From Paenibacillus sp. HW567 (GTDB lineage: Bacteria; Bacillota; Bacilli; Paenibacillales; Paenibacillaceae): a stretch of DNA of 64,000 nucleotides. The DNA is taken from contig NZ_KB910518.1 in assembly GCF_000374185.1 (NCBI RefSeq), forward strand, positions 129,951 through 193,950, read 5' to 3'. A program made the translations under genes and the position numbers. The notes under the pieces are model-generated. The model did not search any database. It was not told the origin of the DNA and saw nothing but the letters and a program-made list of their open reading frames with translations. Below are positions 56,725 through 64,000 of the stretch, in pieces; position 1 is the stretch's first letter; each line of letters starts with the position of its first letter.

Positions 56725-56883
56725 TTACACTTCTCTCCATGCATTTTGCCCGCACTGCCGGTCATAACAGCCCCTGTGTATCCACAGTTTGTTCCCAAGC
56801 CAGCCGGCAGGAGCTGCGCTGTTCATGGCGAAGTAAAAGAGGGTTGCTGCGGTCAGGACAATTACCGGTGTTGCCGGTTTCAT
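56725..56883 (-). CDS. Possible small secreted or membrane-anchored protein
   Basis: On the minus strand an ATG at 56883 opens 52 codons. The product begins MKPATPVIVLTAATLFYFAM, a basic residue followed by a good hydrophobic segment, then GWLGNKLWIHRGCYDRQCG with two cysteines five residues apart. This looks like a signal peptide or anchor with a short cysteine-bearing exterior. The ribosome binding site is poor (AAGAGAG, spacing 11) and no promoter is obvious, so the call is tentative. The remaining sequence between 56.66 and 57.07 kb shows nothing else. Confidence 0.35.
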   Translation of the reverse strand: MKPATPVIVLTAATLFYFAMNSAAPAGWLGNKLWIHRGCYDRQCGQNAWREV

Positions 56884-57077
56884 GATGAACCAAACTCTCT
56901 TATTTTCGCGCGCTGAAAAGAAGAGAGGAAGGCCTATACTTTGTGTATGGCGAATAAGATATAAGGGGGGCGGTTCCTTAGGCGATTGACCAATTGTTTC
57001 GGCATTTTGAGGTAAGGGTAACTATGCAGTAATACAGCAGCACAAGCGGACACTAGGATGTGGAAGGGGTTTTGGAA

Positions 57078-57578
57078 ATGATCATTGAACTTAGCGTTGC
57101 ACTCGTTGCCATCGCATTTGCTATACTTGTTTACTTTTTGATAGCTACCTTGAAATCAGCAAAGGATTCTCTCGAGAAGGTCAGCCAGACTCTGGAGGAG
57201 GTTCAGCAAACGATTGATGAGCTTACTTATGAGGTGAAAACTACCGTCAAACATGCCAATGATATTACCGCAGATGTTCAGGGCAAAATTCAAAAGATTG
57301 ATCCCATTGTGGACTCTGTGAAAAACCTCGGCGATGTTATGAATGAATTGACGCTTACTGTCAAGCAGGTATCGGTCACAGTGATTGAGAAATACCGGAA
57401 ATCGCGGGAGGAGAAGGGGAAGGCTGTACCTGTGGCAAAAGTACCGCTGGCTCCACCCGAAGAACGCACTGACAGCTCTGCCGATGCCGTATATGCCAAG
57501 AAATCCTCAGGAAGAATGGAAGTGGCTCTGAAAGGCGTAGACGCTGCAGCCGCTATTTGGCAGAAGTTCCGCAAGTAA
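57078..57578 (+). CDS. DUF948 (YtxG-like) membrane-anchored coiled-coil protein
   Basis: The protein has 166 residues. One N-terminal helix (IIELSVALVAIAFAILVYFLIAT) is followed by a long heptad-type helix (LEKVSQTLEEVQQTIDELTYEV, then VQGKIQKIDPIVDSVKNL) typical of DUF948 proteins. The last 50 residues are charged and disordered. B. subtilis YtxG belongs to the general stress regulon, which fits the SigB module 1 kb downstream. ATG 57078 is eight bases after GGAAGGGG; GTG 57060 is the alternative. Confidence 0.85.
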   Translation: MIIELSVALVAIAFAILVYFLIATLKSAKDSLEKVSQTLEEVQQTIDELTYEVKTTVKHANDITADVQGKIQKIDPIVDSVKNLGDVMNELTLTVKQVSVTVIEKYRKSREEKGKAVPVAKVPLAPPEERTDSSADAVYAKKSSGRMEVALKGVDAAAAIWQKFRK

Positions 57579-57615
57579 CCGGAGGGTAGAAGCAGAATAT
57601 GAAAGGCGGGATGTA

Positions 57616-58152
57616 ATGATGAATGTTATTCTTCTATTGCTGAGTCTCCTTTCTCCTTATTTATCTGCATCTCCGCAAAAGGAGGCGGCTCCTGCCGCGT
57701 TGTATGGCTCCACTTCGGCCGTCGTGCCGGCTTTTGAGCACAGTCGGAATATCAGCCCCTACATCAGCAGCTTTGATTCCCTTGCAGACGTGTCGCTGTA
57801 CATGTCCAAGGAGGAACTGCTCCAGGTCAAGGGTTCACCGCTCACGGTCACCTCTGATCCCTGGCAGGGCTGTCAGGAATACCATTATGCCGAGCTGTCG
57901 GCCGGAGTTTGTGAAGATGCCGTGCTCTATGTGCATGTGACTCCCGATCAGGCCGGGCAATTCGGACTCAGGATGAATGGACAGCGGATTGATCCGCTAA
58001 GGAGCAATCTTTCTGAGCTGCTGGGCACCCCTGATTTTGTTGCTGAAGACGGGGACGTATATATGAGAGGTAACGTTGCCCTGAAGGTATACCGCCATGC
58101 ACTGACCGGTGAATGGGACGGCATTGATTTGTTTGACGGGAATTCCTCATAA
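57616..58152 (+). CDS. Small exported protein, unknown function
   Basis: The protein has 178 residues. The N-terminus MMNVILLLLSLLSPYLSASP is a short hydrophobic export signal. The mature part contains two related stretches, SLYMSKEELLQVKGSPLTVT and LRSNLSELLGTPDFVAEDG, each pairing a helix ending in LL with a GxP turn, reminiscent of SmpA/OmlA-type repeats; this is by eye only. Two cysteines (CQEYHY, GVCEDA) may form a disulfide. It is 37 bp after the DUF948 gene and closed by a strong terminator, so the two form an operon. Confidence 0.65.
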   Translation: MMNVILLLLSLLSPYLSASPQKEAAPAALYGSTSAVVPAFEHSRNISPYISSFDSLADVSLYMSKEELLQVKGSPLTVTSDPWQGCQEYHYAELSAGVCEDAVLYVHVTPDQAGQFGLRMNGQRIDPLRSNLSELLGTPDFVAEDGDVYMRGNVALKVYRHALTGEWDGIDLFDGNSS

Positions 58153-58238
58153 GGCGTTTCATGCTCTGCAAAACAGGTTAATGAAAGAACGTTCCGCTTT
58201 ATGGTGTTGTGTGCATGGAGAATCCATAGTCCAATAGC

Positions 58239-58284
58239 GTAACCTCCAGTCCCACTACCTGCAGTGGAGCTGGAGGTTACTTTG
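58239..58284 (+). terminator. Terminator before the SigB module
   Basis: GTAACCTCCAG and CCACT pair with AGTGG and CTGGAGGTTAC around a 6-base loop; TTTGTT follows. Confidence 0.85.
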
Positions 58285-58418
58285 TTGAACGCGAAAGTAA
58301 GGTCTTCATCCGGGGTTGCTGCTGCGTGGAAAGAGGCTGTTCAAATATCGTATGATAGAGCTATATCAAGAATTGCGGGTATTTAAATTAAGACTTAAAT
58401 AGTGCGGGGTGAAAAGGG

Positions 58419-59576
58419 TTGAAAATTCTTATCGTAGACGACAATCCAACTAATGTCATCATTATTCGTGAAATTCTGAAAAAAGAAGGTTACCGGGATT
58501 TTGCGACTGCTGCCTCGGCCAAAGAAATGCTGAAGCTGCTTGGCATCGGTTCGGAAAGCGAAGCCGCAGGCCAGCGGCCGGCTAATATTGATTTGATTCT
58601 GCTCGATATGATGATGCCGGAAATGGACGGTATCGAAGCGTGCCGCGTAGTCCAGCAATATGAGCATCTTAGGGATATACCGATTATTATGGTCACCGCC
58701 GTTGGAGACTCCAAAAAATTGGCGGAGGCGCTGGATGCCGGCGCAGGCGATTATGTGACCAAACCGATTAACAAGGTGGAGCTGATGGCCCGCATCCGCC
58801 TGGCGCTGCGTTTAAAGCGGGAGAAGGATTGGCATAAGGAGCGGGATCAGCGGATACAGGATGAGCTGAAGCTGGCCGCTATGGTGCAGAATGCGGTGCT
58901 TAGCCAGCCGCTGAAGGAAGAGGCGTTTGAAGTACATGCCCTTTACCAGCCTTCGTTCGAACTGGCGGGTGACTTGTATGCCTGGTATCTCCTTGGAGAC
59001 GGGCGGTATGCTGTCATCTTGCTGGATATGATGGGACACGGAATTTCCTCATCGCTGTTCTGTATGTTCCTGGCATCTGTGCTCAAAGATACAGTAACAA
59101 CCTATGTGGAGCCGGAGAAGGTCATTCAGGAGCTGAACAGGCGGTTCAACCAGCTCTACATTGAGAAGCAATTGGTCCAATACTACTTCACGGCGATTTA
59201 TCTCGTCATTGATACCCGTCTTAAGCGGATTGATTATGTAAATGCCGGCCATCCGCCGGGGCTCTTGTTCGAGGGCAACGCGGCAGAGCCGATATTGCTG
59301 GAGAGCAACGGCCATCCGGTTGGTTTATTTGACAGTATTGATATCCGGACGCAGAGTCTGACCTTCAAGGATGAGGGGCATTTGGTGCTGTACACGGACG
59401 GCCTGCTGGAAATGACGGAAGGCGGGCAGGAGGAGCAGCTTGAATTTATGATCGGGCATTTGAATCAGGGACATGAATGGCAGGAAGAGGCCATGCGCGC
59501 GGTTTTCTTGAAGGATGTTCCCAATCAGGAGCGTGATGACGATAAATGCCTGGTATGGATTTCATTGAAGGATTAG
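58419..59576 (+). CDS. Receiver-PP2C (SpoIIE-type) phosphatase, RsbY-like SigB activator
   Basis: The protein has 385 residues. It starts at TTG 58419 behind AAAAGGG. The N-terminal receiver domain opens LKILIVDDNP, has phospho-acceptor Asp63 (LLDMMMPEMDG) and Lys in VTKPINK. A short helical linker (about 130-160) joins a SpoIIE/PP2C phosphatase domain with the metal-binding Asp residues in ELAGDLYAW and LLDMMGHGISSSLF, and LYTDGLLEM. It should dephosphorylate RsbV once its receiver is phosphorylated, as RsbY does in B. cereus. The nearby REC-kinase and CheR genes strengthen this assignment. Functional link inferred. Confidence 0.88.
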   Translation: MKILIVDDNPTNVIIIREILKKEGYRDFATAASAKEMLKLLGIGSESEAAGQRPANIDLILLDMMMPEMDGIEACRVVQQYEHLRDIPIIMVTAVGDSKKLAEALDAGAGDYVTKPINKVELMARIRLALRLKREKDWHKERDQRIQDELKLAAMVQNAVLSQPLKEEAFEVHALYQPSFELAGDLYAWYLLGDGRYAVILLDMMGHGISSSLFCMFLASVLKDTVTTYVEPEKVIQELNRRFNQLYIEKQLVQYYFTAIYLVIDTRLKRIDYVNAGHPPGLLFEGNAAEPILLESNGHPVGLFDSIDIRTQSLTFKDEGHLVLYTDGLLEMTEGGQEEQLEFMIGHLNQGHEWQEEAMRAVFLKDVPNQERDDDKCLVWISLKD

Positions 59577-60081
59577 TATTCGTAAGCATGGTTTTTGGGT
59601 AATAGTCTTACAGTACTAATTACAACTATATAGTAGAGCGTCAGATCAATAATGGTGGACTAGGGGCGTGGGATGCCCGAAGGACGGAAGGCGTGGAGCG
59701 ATCCTCCCTTGATCCTCCCTCAGGTGTCCCCGTTCCCAGACGGGGTTCGTACTTAAATTGGCGTTTGGCTCGGCGTTACGGACTGTGGTGCGCTTCATTC
59801 GGATGAGAGTCACGGCTTGGGGAAGTTACGGACACCACGGGCCTTATGATCGAAAATTCCGTTCCTAAACGATCCTCGGAGAGACGATAAGCGCCGTTCG
59901 GTCCGTTAAGCCGCAACAAGTGGCGTTTTCTTGAAAATAGCGGCTCTCAAGTCCGTAAGGAGCCGACTCCGCCGCTGCGGGTTCTCTTCGCCAACCCCCA
60001 AGGGTATGATCTCACCCGCAGATTTAGCTCTGATGCTGGACTAGTCGGGAAATACGTTAAAGGTCAGGGAGTCTTGATAAC
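59577..60081. other. 505-bp gap inside the stress-signalling cluster
   Basis: No frame here looks coding. GTTACGGAC occurs twice (59775-59783, 59825-59833), flanked by GTGGTG and CACCAC which are complementary. CCCCGT/ACGGGG (about 59737-59754) and GGCTC/GAGCC (about 59942-59965) form small stems, and ATCCTCCCT is repeated near 59700. The segment is a GC-rich structured stretch and could be a repeat family or a small RNA gene; I cannot tell. Confidence 0.45.
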
Positions 60082-60948
60082 ATGACAGCTATGGAGCGTA
60101 GGTATGAAGAGCCATCCGCCCAGGCCGGAAGGGTTCAGGAGCTTGAGCAGATTGAAATCGAACTGCTTTTGAGCGGAGTGCATCGCCTGTATGGATATGA
60201 TTTCAGGAATTATGCGCTGCCTTCACTCAAGCGGCGGATCTGGCATCATGTGCATGCCGAGAATGTGCGAAGCATATCCGCGCTGCAGGAGAAGGTGCTG
60301 CATGACCGCGGCTGCTTCGAACGGTTCGTGTACAGTCTTTCTATCCCTGTGACGGAGATGTTCCGGGACCCCGGAATGTTCAGCGCCTTCCGTGAGAAGG
60401 TGATTCCGCTGCTTCGGACCTGTCCCCGCATTCGGATCTGGCATGCCGGGTGCTCCACCGGGGAAGAAGTATATTCCATAGCCATCCTGCTGCATGAGGA
60501 AGGACTGTACGACAGGGCGCAGCTTTATGCCACAGACATGAACGCCCGCTCGCTTCAGCAGGCTAAGGAAGGCGTATACGAGCTCGGCAAGATGAGGCAA
60601 TACACCAGGAATTACATGGAGGCGGGCGGTACCCGCCTATTCTCCGAATACTATACAGCGAAATACAATTCGGTGGTGCTGCAGCCGTACCTGCGCAAAA
60701 ACATTATTTTCGCAGAGCATAACCTGGCGACAGACACCTCGTTTAATGAATTCAATGTAATCTTTTGCCGCAACGTGATGATTTATTTCAACGAAGAACT
60801 CAGGGATCATGCTCACGGCTTGTTCTATGAGAGTCTCAGCCAGTCAGGAGTTCTGGTGCTCGGTTCCAAGGAATCCATGCAATTCACCAGACACAGTAAC
60901 AGCTATGAGCCTATGGACACAGTGGAAAAAATCTACCGTAAGATGTAA
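60082..60948 (+). CDS. CheR-type methyltransferase, RsbM-like
   Basis: This 288-residue SAM-dependent protein glutamate methyltransferase has an N-terminal helical CheR domain ([19 protein letters not shown]) followed by the catalytic domain with [17 protein letters not shown] (SAM motif I), [10 protein letters not shown] and [11 protein letters not shown]. In chemotaxis CheR methylates receptors; in B. cereus a CheR homologue, RsbM, methylates the kinase RsbK and damps SigB. Its position between a REC-PP2C phosphatase and a kinase-rsbVW-sigB run favours the second role here. ATG 60082 follows a weak AGGGAG. The next gene follows after 22 bp. Confidence 0.85.
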   Translation: MTAMERRYEEPSAQAGRVQELEQIEIELLLSGVHRLYGYDFRNYALPSLKRRIWHHVHAENVRSISALQEKVLHDRGCFERFVYSLSIPVTEMFRDPGMFSAFREKVIPLLRTCPRIRIWHAGCSTGEEVYSIAILLHEEGLYDRAQLYATDMNARSLQQAKEGVYELGKMRQYTRNYMEAGGTRLFSEYYTAKYNSVVLQPYLRKNIIFAEHNLATDTSFNEFNVIFCRNVMIYFNEELRDHAHGLFYESLSQSGVLVLGSKESMQFTRHSNSYEPMDTVEKIYRKM

Positions 60949-60970
60949 TAGCGGGTTAGGGGGGGGCCAA

Positions 60971-62191
60971 ATGGGGTTTCAAGAACCGATTCATATACTG
61001 CTTGTCGATGATCGTCCTGAGAATCTGCTGGCGCTGGAAGCAGTGCTTGAGAGCCAGCATTATAAGCTTGTCACAGCCGGTTCCGGCGAAGAAGCGCTGC
61101 GGTGTCTGTTAAGATACGAATTCGCAGTGATTGTGCTGGATGTGCAGATGCCGGGTATGGATGGCATTGAAACCGCCAAATTGATCAAAGCCAAAGAGAA
61201 AACTAAGGATATTCCGATTATTTTCATCTCCGCGAACAGCAAGGATGCAGAGCATTTATTTGCGGGATATTCTGCTGGTGCGATTGATTACATGGTCAAG
61301 CCCTTTATTCCGCAGATTCTGAAGTCCAAAATTAAAGGCTTTGTAGATATGTACCTGACCGCCAAGAAACATCAGATGCAGTCCATGCTGCTGCAGCAAA
61401 AAACGCAGGAGCTGGAGAGAATTAACGCCGAGCTGATCAAAGCCAAGGAAGAAACGGAGCTCGCCGCCAAAGCCAAAGCGGAATTCCTGGCGATGATGAG
61501 CCATGAGATTCGTACACCCATGAACGGTGTAGTGGGCATGATTGACCTGCTGATGGAGACAGAGCTTGCTCCCGAGCAGAAGGAATATACGGAGATTATC
61601 CGTAAAAGTGCCGATACGCTAATTACCGTTTTTAACGATATTTTTGATTTCACCAAGATGAAGTCCGGTAAAATAGAAATGGAAGAGCAGCTCTTTGAGC
61701 TCCAGAACACGATTGAAGAGGTATTAAGCCTGTTTTCTGCCGAAGCAGGCAAAAAGAATCTGGAGCTGTCTTATTATATTGATCATAAGCTGCCAGGGCT
61801 TATTTATGGAGACATGGTCCGCTTGCGTCAGGTTCTGATCAATCTGGTGGCGAATGCTGTGAAATTTACCCACCAAGGCGGTGTTTACCTGGTTGCTTCT
61901 AGTGTCCCGGCAGTTGATAATAGGCTTACGGTCGAATTTACCGTCAAGGATACAGGCATCGGAATTTCCCCGGAGAAATGCGACCGTTTATTTCAGCCGT
62001 TCTCCCAGCTAGACTCTTCTATGTCCCGCAAATATGGCGGAAAGGGCCTGGGGCTGGCCATCTGCAAATCACTTGTCGGGATGATGGGCGGCGATATCCG
62101 GGTAGAATCTACTGAAGAGAAGGGTGCGTCTTTCGTATTTACGATTCAGGCAATGATTCCGGAGGAGGAGCCGGTAAGAGGGAATGCATGA
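60971..62191 (+). CDS. Receiver-histidine kinase hybrid, possible RsbK-like kinase
   Basis: This cytosolic protein has 406 residues. ATG 60971 follows AGGGGGGGGCC. The receiver domain opens [12 protein letters not shown] with Asp57 ([11 protein letters not shown]). A coiled helix ([20 protein letters not shown]) leads to the HisKA domain with His178 ([14 protein letters not shown]) and the HATPase domain ([26 protein letters not shown]). It lacks the membrane sensor and GAF inputs of B. cereus RsbK, so the signal must arrive through its own receiver or CheR methylation. The likely phosphate target is the receiver of the PP2C protein at 58.4 kb (inference). Confidence 0.88.
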   Translation: MGFQEPIHILLVDDRPENLLALEAVLESQHYKLVTAGSGEEALRCLLRYEFAVIVLDVQMPGMDGIETAKLIKAKEKTKDIPIIFISANSKDAEHLFAGYSAGAIDYMVKPFIPQILKSKIKGFVDMYLTAKKHQMQSMLLQQKTQELERINAELIKAKEETELAAKAKAEFLAMMSHEIRTPMNGVVGMIDLLMETELAPEQKEYTEIIRKSADTLITVFNDIFDFTKMKSGKIEMEEQLFELQNTIEEVLSLFSAEAGKKNLELSYYIDHKLPGLIYGDMVRLRQVLINLVANAVKFTHQGGVYLVASSVPAVDNRLTVEFTVKDTGIGISPEKCDRLFQPFSQLDSSMSRKYGGKGLGLAICKSLVGMMGGDIRVESTEEKGASFVFTIQAMIPEEEPVRGNA

Positions 62192-62218
62192 TCGACTAAG
62201 CATAATGTCGTAGTTTTT

Positions 62219-62244
62219 GTTTCAATAATGCGCCTTTAGGGTTA
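62219..62244 (+). promoter_or_regulatory. SigB-type promoter before rsbV
   Basis: GTTTCA (62219-62224), a 14-bp spacer and GGGTTA (62239-62244) fit the SigB consensus GTTTAA-N12-14-GGGTAT closely. It would give positive autoregulation of rsbV-rsbW-sigB, as in Bacillus. Confidence 0.6.
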
Positions 62245-62279
62245 TTGGTAAAGAAAACATTTATCAGGAGAGATTGTCT

Positions 62280-62618
62280 ATGAATGCAAATAAAAGCGAA
62301 AAGTTCCATGCAATAACCGAAACTGAAGGCAGTGTATGTACGGTTTACCTAGTGGGAGAGCTTGATTTGTCGGTAGCTCCCGATTTCCGTCTGGTTATGG
62401 AGCCGCTCGTAGGAGATACAGGGCTTGATCTCGTCATGAATCTGAAGGATCTGAGATATATCGACAGCACCGGTATCGGCATTCTGCTCTCGATTCTCAA
62501 AGCAAGACATGGAATGGATGTTAAGTTTACAGTCGCGGAAGTTCCGCCGCAAATCCAGAAGCTATTTGATATGACCGGAATTTCGAAGTTTTTTGCCCCC
62601 CAAGAGAATTCCCACTAG
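62280..62618 (+). CDS. rsbV: Anti-sigma factor antagonist
   Basis: This 112-residue STAS-domain protein starts at ATG 62280, seven bases after AGGAGAG. The phosphorylatable serine is Ser63 in LRYIDSTGIGILL, the conserved STAS loop. Unphosphorylated RsbV binds RsbW and frees SigB; the phosphatase at 58.4 kb should reset it. Followed by rsbW after 18 bp in a three-gene operon. Confidence 0.92.
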   Translation: MNANKSEKFHAITETEGSVCTVYLVGELDLSVAPDFRLVMEPLVGDTGLDLVMNLKDLRYIDSTGIGILLSILKARHGMDVKFTVAEVPPQIQKLFDMTGISKFFAPQENSH

Positions 62619-62636
62619 GAAAGGATCGAAATAAGG

Positions 62637-63089
62637 ATGAGTGATGATGTGCAAAAAGTAGTTCTTCAGTTACCTGCGAGTGCAGAATATGTCGATATCG
62701 TCAGACTGAATTTATATGGAATCGCCTCGAAGATGGGATTCACGTATGAGGATATTGAGGATATGAAGGTTGCTGTGTCTGAAGCCTGTAACAACTCCGT
62801 CCTGTATGCTTACGGCCAGGAAGACGGCTTGGTTGATGTAATCTTTGAAGTAGGTACAAGTGCCTTGTCCATTACAGTCAAAGATGAAGGGGAGAGCTTT
62901 GACAGTTTGGATCCATCCGAAGAACGCATGACGCTGCATGATAAAGAGCTGAATGACGTTCAAGTAGGCGGGCTGGGATTTTACTTAATGCAGGCGCTCA
63001 TGGATGACGTCAGCGTTGTGAGCGATGCAGGCAGAGGGACGGCCGTTACCCTGACTAAGCGGCTTAATTTCAGCGAGGAGAAAGTATGA
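62637..63089 (+). CDS. rsbW: Anti-sigma B factor, serine kinase
   Basis: This 150-residue GHKL-type kinase has the N-box EDMKVAVSEACNNSVLYAY and G-boxes ITVKDEGESFD and GGLGFYLMQALMDDV. It holds SigB inactive and phosphorylates RsbV. ATG 62637 is preceded by AAGGAT and ATAAGG. Its stop codon overlaps the sigB start codon (ATGA), which couples their translation and keeps antagonist and sigma factor in balance. Confidence 0.93.
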   Translation: MSDDVQKVVLQLPASAEYVDIVRLNLYGIASKMGFTYEDIEDMKVAVSEACNNSVLYAYGQEDGLVDVIFEVGTSALSITVKDEGESFDSLDPSEERMTLHDKELNDVQVGGLGFYLMQALMDDVSVVSDAGRGTAVTLTKRLNFSEEKV

Positions 63090-63856
63090 ATGAAAAAGTG
63101 ACTCCCCCCGAGTCCGCAAAAGAGGCGGTAAGCCTGATCCACGAATACCAGCAGACCAAAGACAATGAAATTGCAACGGTGCTGCTCCGCAAATATGAGC
63201 CGATGGTAAAAATGGCTGCAGGCAAAATCGCCCGCAATCGTCCTGATTTGTATGAGGATTTGTACCAGGTAGGACAGATGGCGTTAATCAGACTGCTCCA
63301 GCAGTATGACATCAGTCTGGGAATACCCTTCGAGCCCTACGCTATGAAAAGCATGATCGGACATATGAAAAATTTCCTGCGGGATAAATCCTGGTACATA
63401 CAGGTTCCCAGAAGGATCAAAGAGAAGGGGGCCCTTGTGCAGCAGGCTATTGATGAGCTGATCATCAGACTAGAGCGTTCGCCTGCCATAGAGGAAATTG
63501 CCCAATATCTTGATCTTACGGTGGAAGAGACAGTGGAGGTGCTGGCGGGAAGAGAATGCTACCATTATGTATCTCTCGATTCCCCGCTCTCGCAAGAGGA
63601 GACAGGTGCCACACTTGGTGAATTGATCAGCTCCGAAGCAAATGACTATGAGACAGTGGAGAAACGTATGGATCTGCAGCAGGCGCTGGGGCAGCTTAAA
63701 GAGCAGGAGCAGCAGGTGCTGCTGCTGGCTTTTCAGGATGGAGAGTCGCAGCGGGCGATTGCCCAGAAGCTTGGGGTATCACAAATGAGCGTATCCCGGA
63801 TTCAGAAGCGCGCCACAGAAAAGCTGAAGCAAATTATGGCTAATTCCTCTTACTGA
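63086..63856 (+). CDS. sigB: General-stress sigma factor of the SigB/SigF group
   Basis: The sigma factor has 256 residues. Region 2 is visible (RPDLYEDLYQVGQMALIRLLQQYD, then PFEPYAMKSMIGHMKNFLRDKSW for -10 recognition), region 3 (VPRRIKEKG, RLERSPAIEEIAQYLDL) and region 4 with a helix-turn-helix (GESQRAIAQKLGVSQMSVSRIQ). ATG 63086 overlaps the rsbW stop codon. The order rsbV-rsbW-sigB is that of Bacillus. SigB rather than SigF is chosen because the upstream phosphatase and kinases belong to stress signalling and the operon has a SigB-type promoter; there is no spoIIA context. Confidence 0.88.
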   Translation: MNEKVTPPESAKEAVSLIHEYQQTKDNEIATVLLRKYEPMVKMAAGKIARNRPDLYEDLYQVGQMALIRLLQQYDISLGIPFEPYAMKSMIGHMKNFLRDKSWYIQVPRRIKEKGALVQQAIDELIIRLERSPAIEEIAQYLDLTVEETVEVLAGRECYHYVSLDSPLSQEETGATLGELISSEANDYETVEKRMDLQQALGQLKEQEQQVLLLAFQDGESQRAIAQKLGVSQMSVSRIQKRATEKLKQIMANSSY

Positions 63857-63882
63857 TGAAACGAATAGATGAACATACAAAC

Positions 63883-63926
63883 AGGACATGCCTTATCCCC
63901 CGGTCAGGGTCAGGCATGTCCTTTAT
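63883..63926. terminator. Terminator after sigB
   Basis: AGGACATGCC pairs with GGCATGTCCT between two convergent genes, followed by TTT. Confidence 0.8.
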
Positions 63927-63942
63927 GGGTTTTACCTGAGCA

Positions 63943-64000
63943 TTAAGCTTGATCCGCAGCCTCTTTTGAAGCATCCTTCACAATAGAGGCAACATCATCC
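63943..64000 (-). CDS. C-terminal end of a minus-strand gene (truncated by window edge)
   Basis: The minus strand is open from the window edge to a TAA at 63945-63943, giving DDVASIVKDASKEAADQA at the C-terminus. Its place behind a shared terminator supports a real gene end. The helix-forming, Ala/Lys/Glu-rich end does not identify a family. Confidence 0.5.
   Translation of the reverse strand, partial: DDVASIVKDASKEAADQA

Overview
The window reads as chromosomal DNA of a spore-forming, low-to-mid GC Gram-positive of the Paenibacillus type (inferred from content, not from any database search). Supporting signs are strong AGGAGG-type ribosome binding sites, TTG/GTG starts, two T-box leaders, a lysine riboswitch, three ABC sugar-uptake/YesMN-style sensor loci, CcpA-type cre boxes and a complete SigB partner-switch module. 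I see no rRNA, tRNA, transposase, prophage or CRISPR array.

Layout. 0-5 kb: end of an unknown gene, a MidA-like methyltransferase with TPRs, and a T-box (Gln specifier CAA) in front of glutaminyl-tRNA synthetase. 5-6.3 kb: Mn transporter MntH. 6.4-13.2 kb: a carbohydrate ABC transporter (minus strand) diverging from its YesM/YesN-type two-component system. 13.3-15.8 kb: HD-GYP phosphodiesterase, then a lone TIR-domain protein with a small basic partner gene. 16.2-18.8 kb: flavin-dependent oxidoreductase diverging from an ArsB/NhaD-type transporter. 18.9-25.3 kb: T-box (Phe specifier TTC) controlling DAHP synthase/chorismate mutase, a chemoreceptor, DeoC, an acetyltransferase and MetY. 25.3-28.4 kb: an unusual region with a decayed-looking PtsI-like barrel protein, several perfect hairpins and a 51-bp tandem array. 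28.4-31.8 kb: a P1B-4 metal ATPase behind a Fur-like operator, then trxB and a glutaredoxin behind a PerR-like box. 32.6-37.3 kb: xylR / xylA / xylB. 37.4-47.3 kb: response regulator, sensor kinase, LplB/LplC/LplA-type transporter and a GH95 glycosidase. 47.7-57.6 kb: transglutaminase-like protein, LysP with its lysine riboswitch, a CvfC-like HEAT protein, an ABC-F ATPase, an Mn-type CDF exporter, a cell-wall NlpC/P60 enzyme and small envelope proteins. 58.4-63.9 kb: REC-PP2C phosphatase, CheR, REC-histidine kinase, RsbV, RsbW and SigB.

How the parts work together. The two YesMN-type loci sense extracellular sugars and switch on neighbouring ATPase-less importers; the first shares a 19-nt motif at both of its promoters. 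The xyl and GH95 clusters together suggest use of fucosylated plant or host glycans. The last 6 kb resembles the B. cereus RsbK/RsbM/RsbY route to SigB, with a recognisable SigB-type promoter in front of rsbV.

The most notable unexplained structure is a 136-bp nested-hairpin element present twice in opposite orientations (35602-35737 and 47445-47580) with a third half copy near 15.95 kb. The outer arms are almost identical, while the central 13-bp stem differs between copies and has changed on both sides so that pairing is kept.
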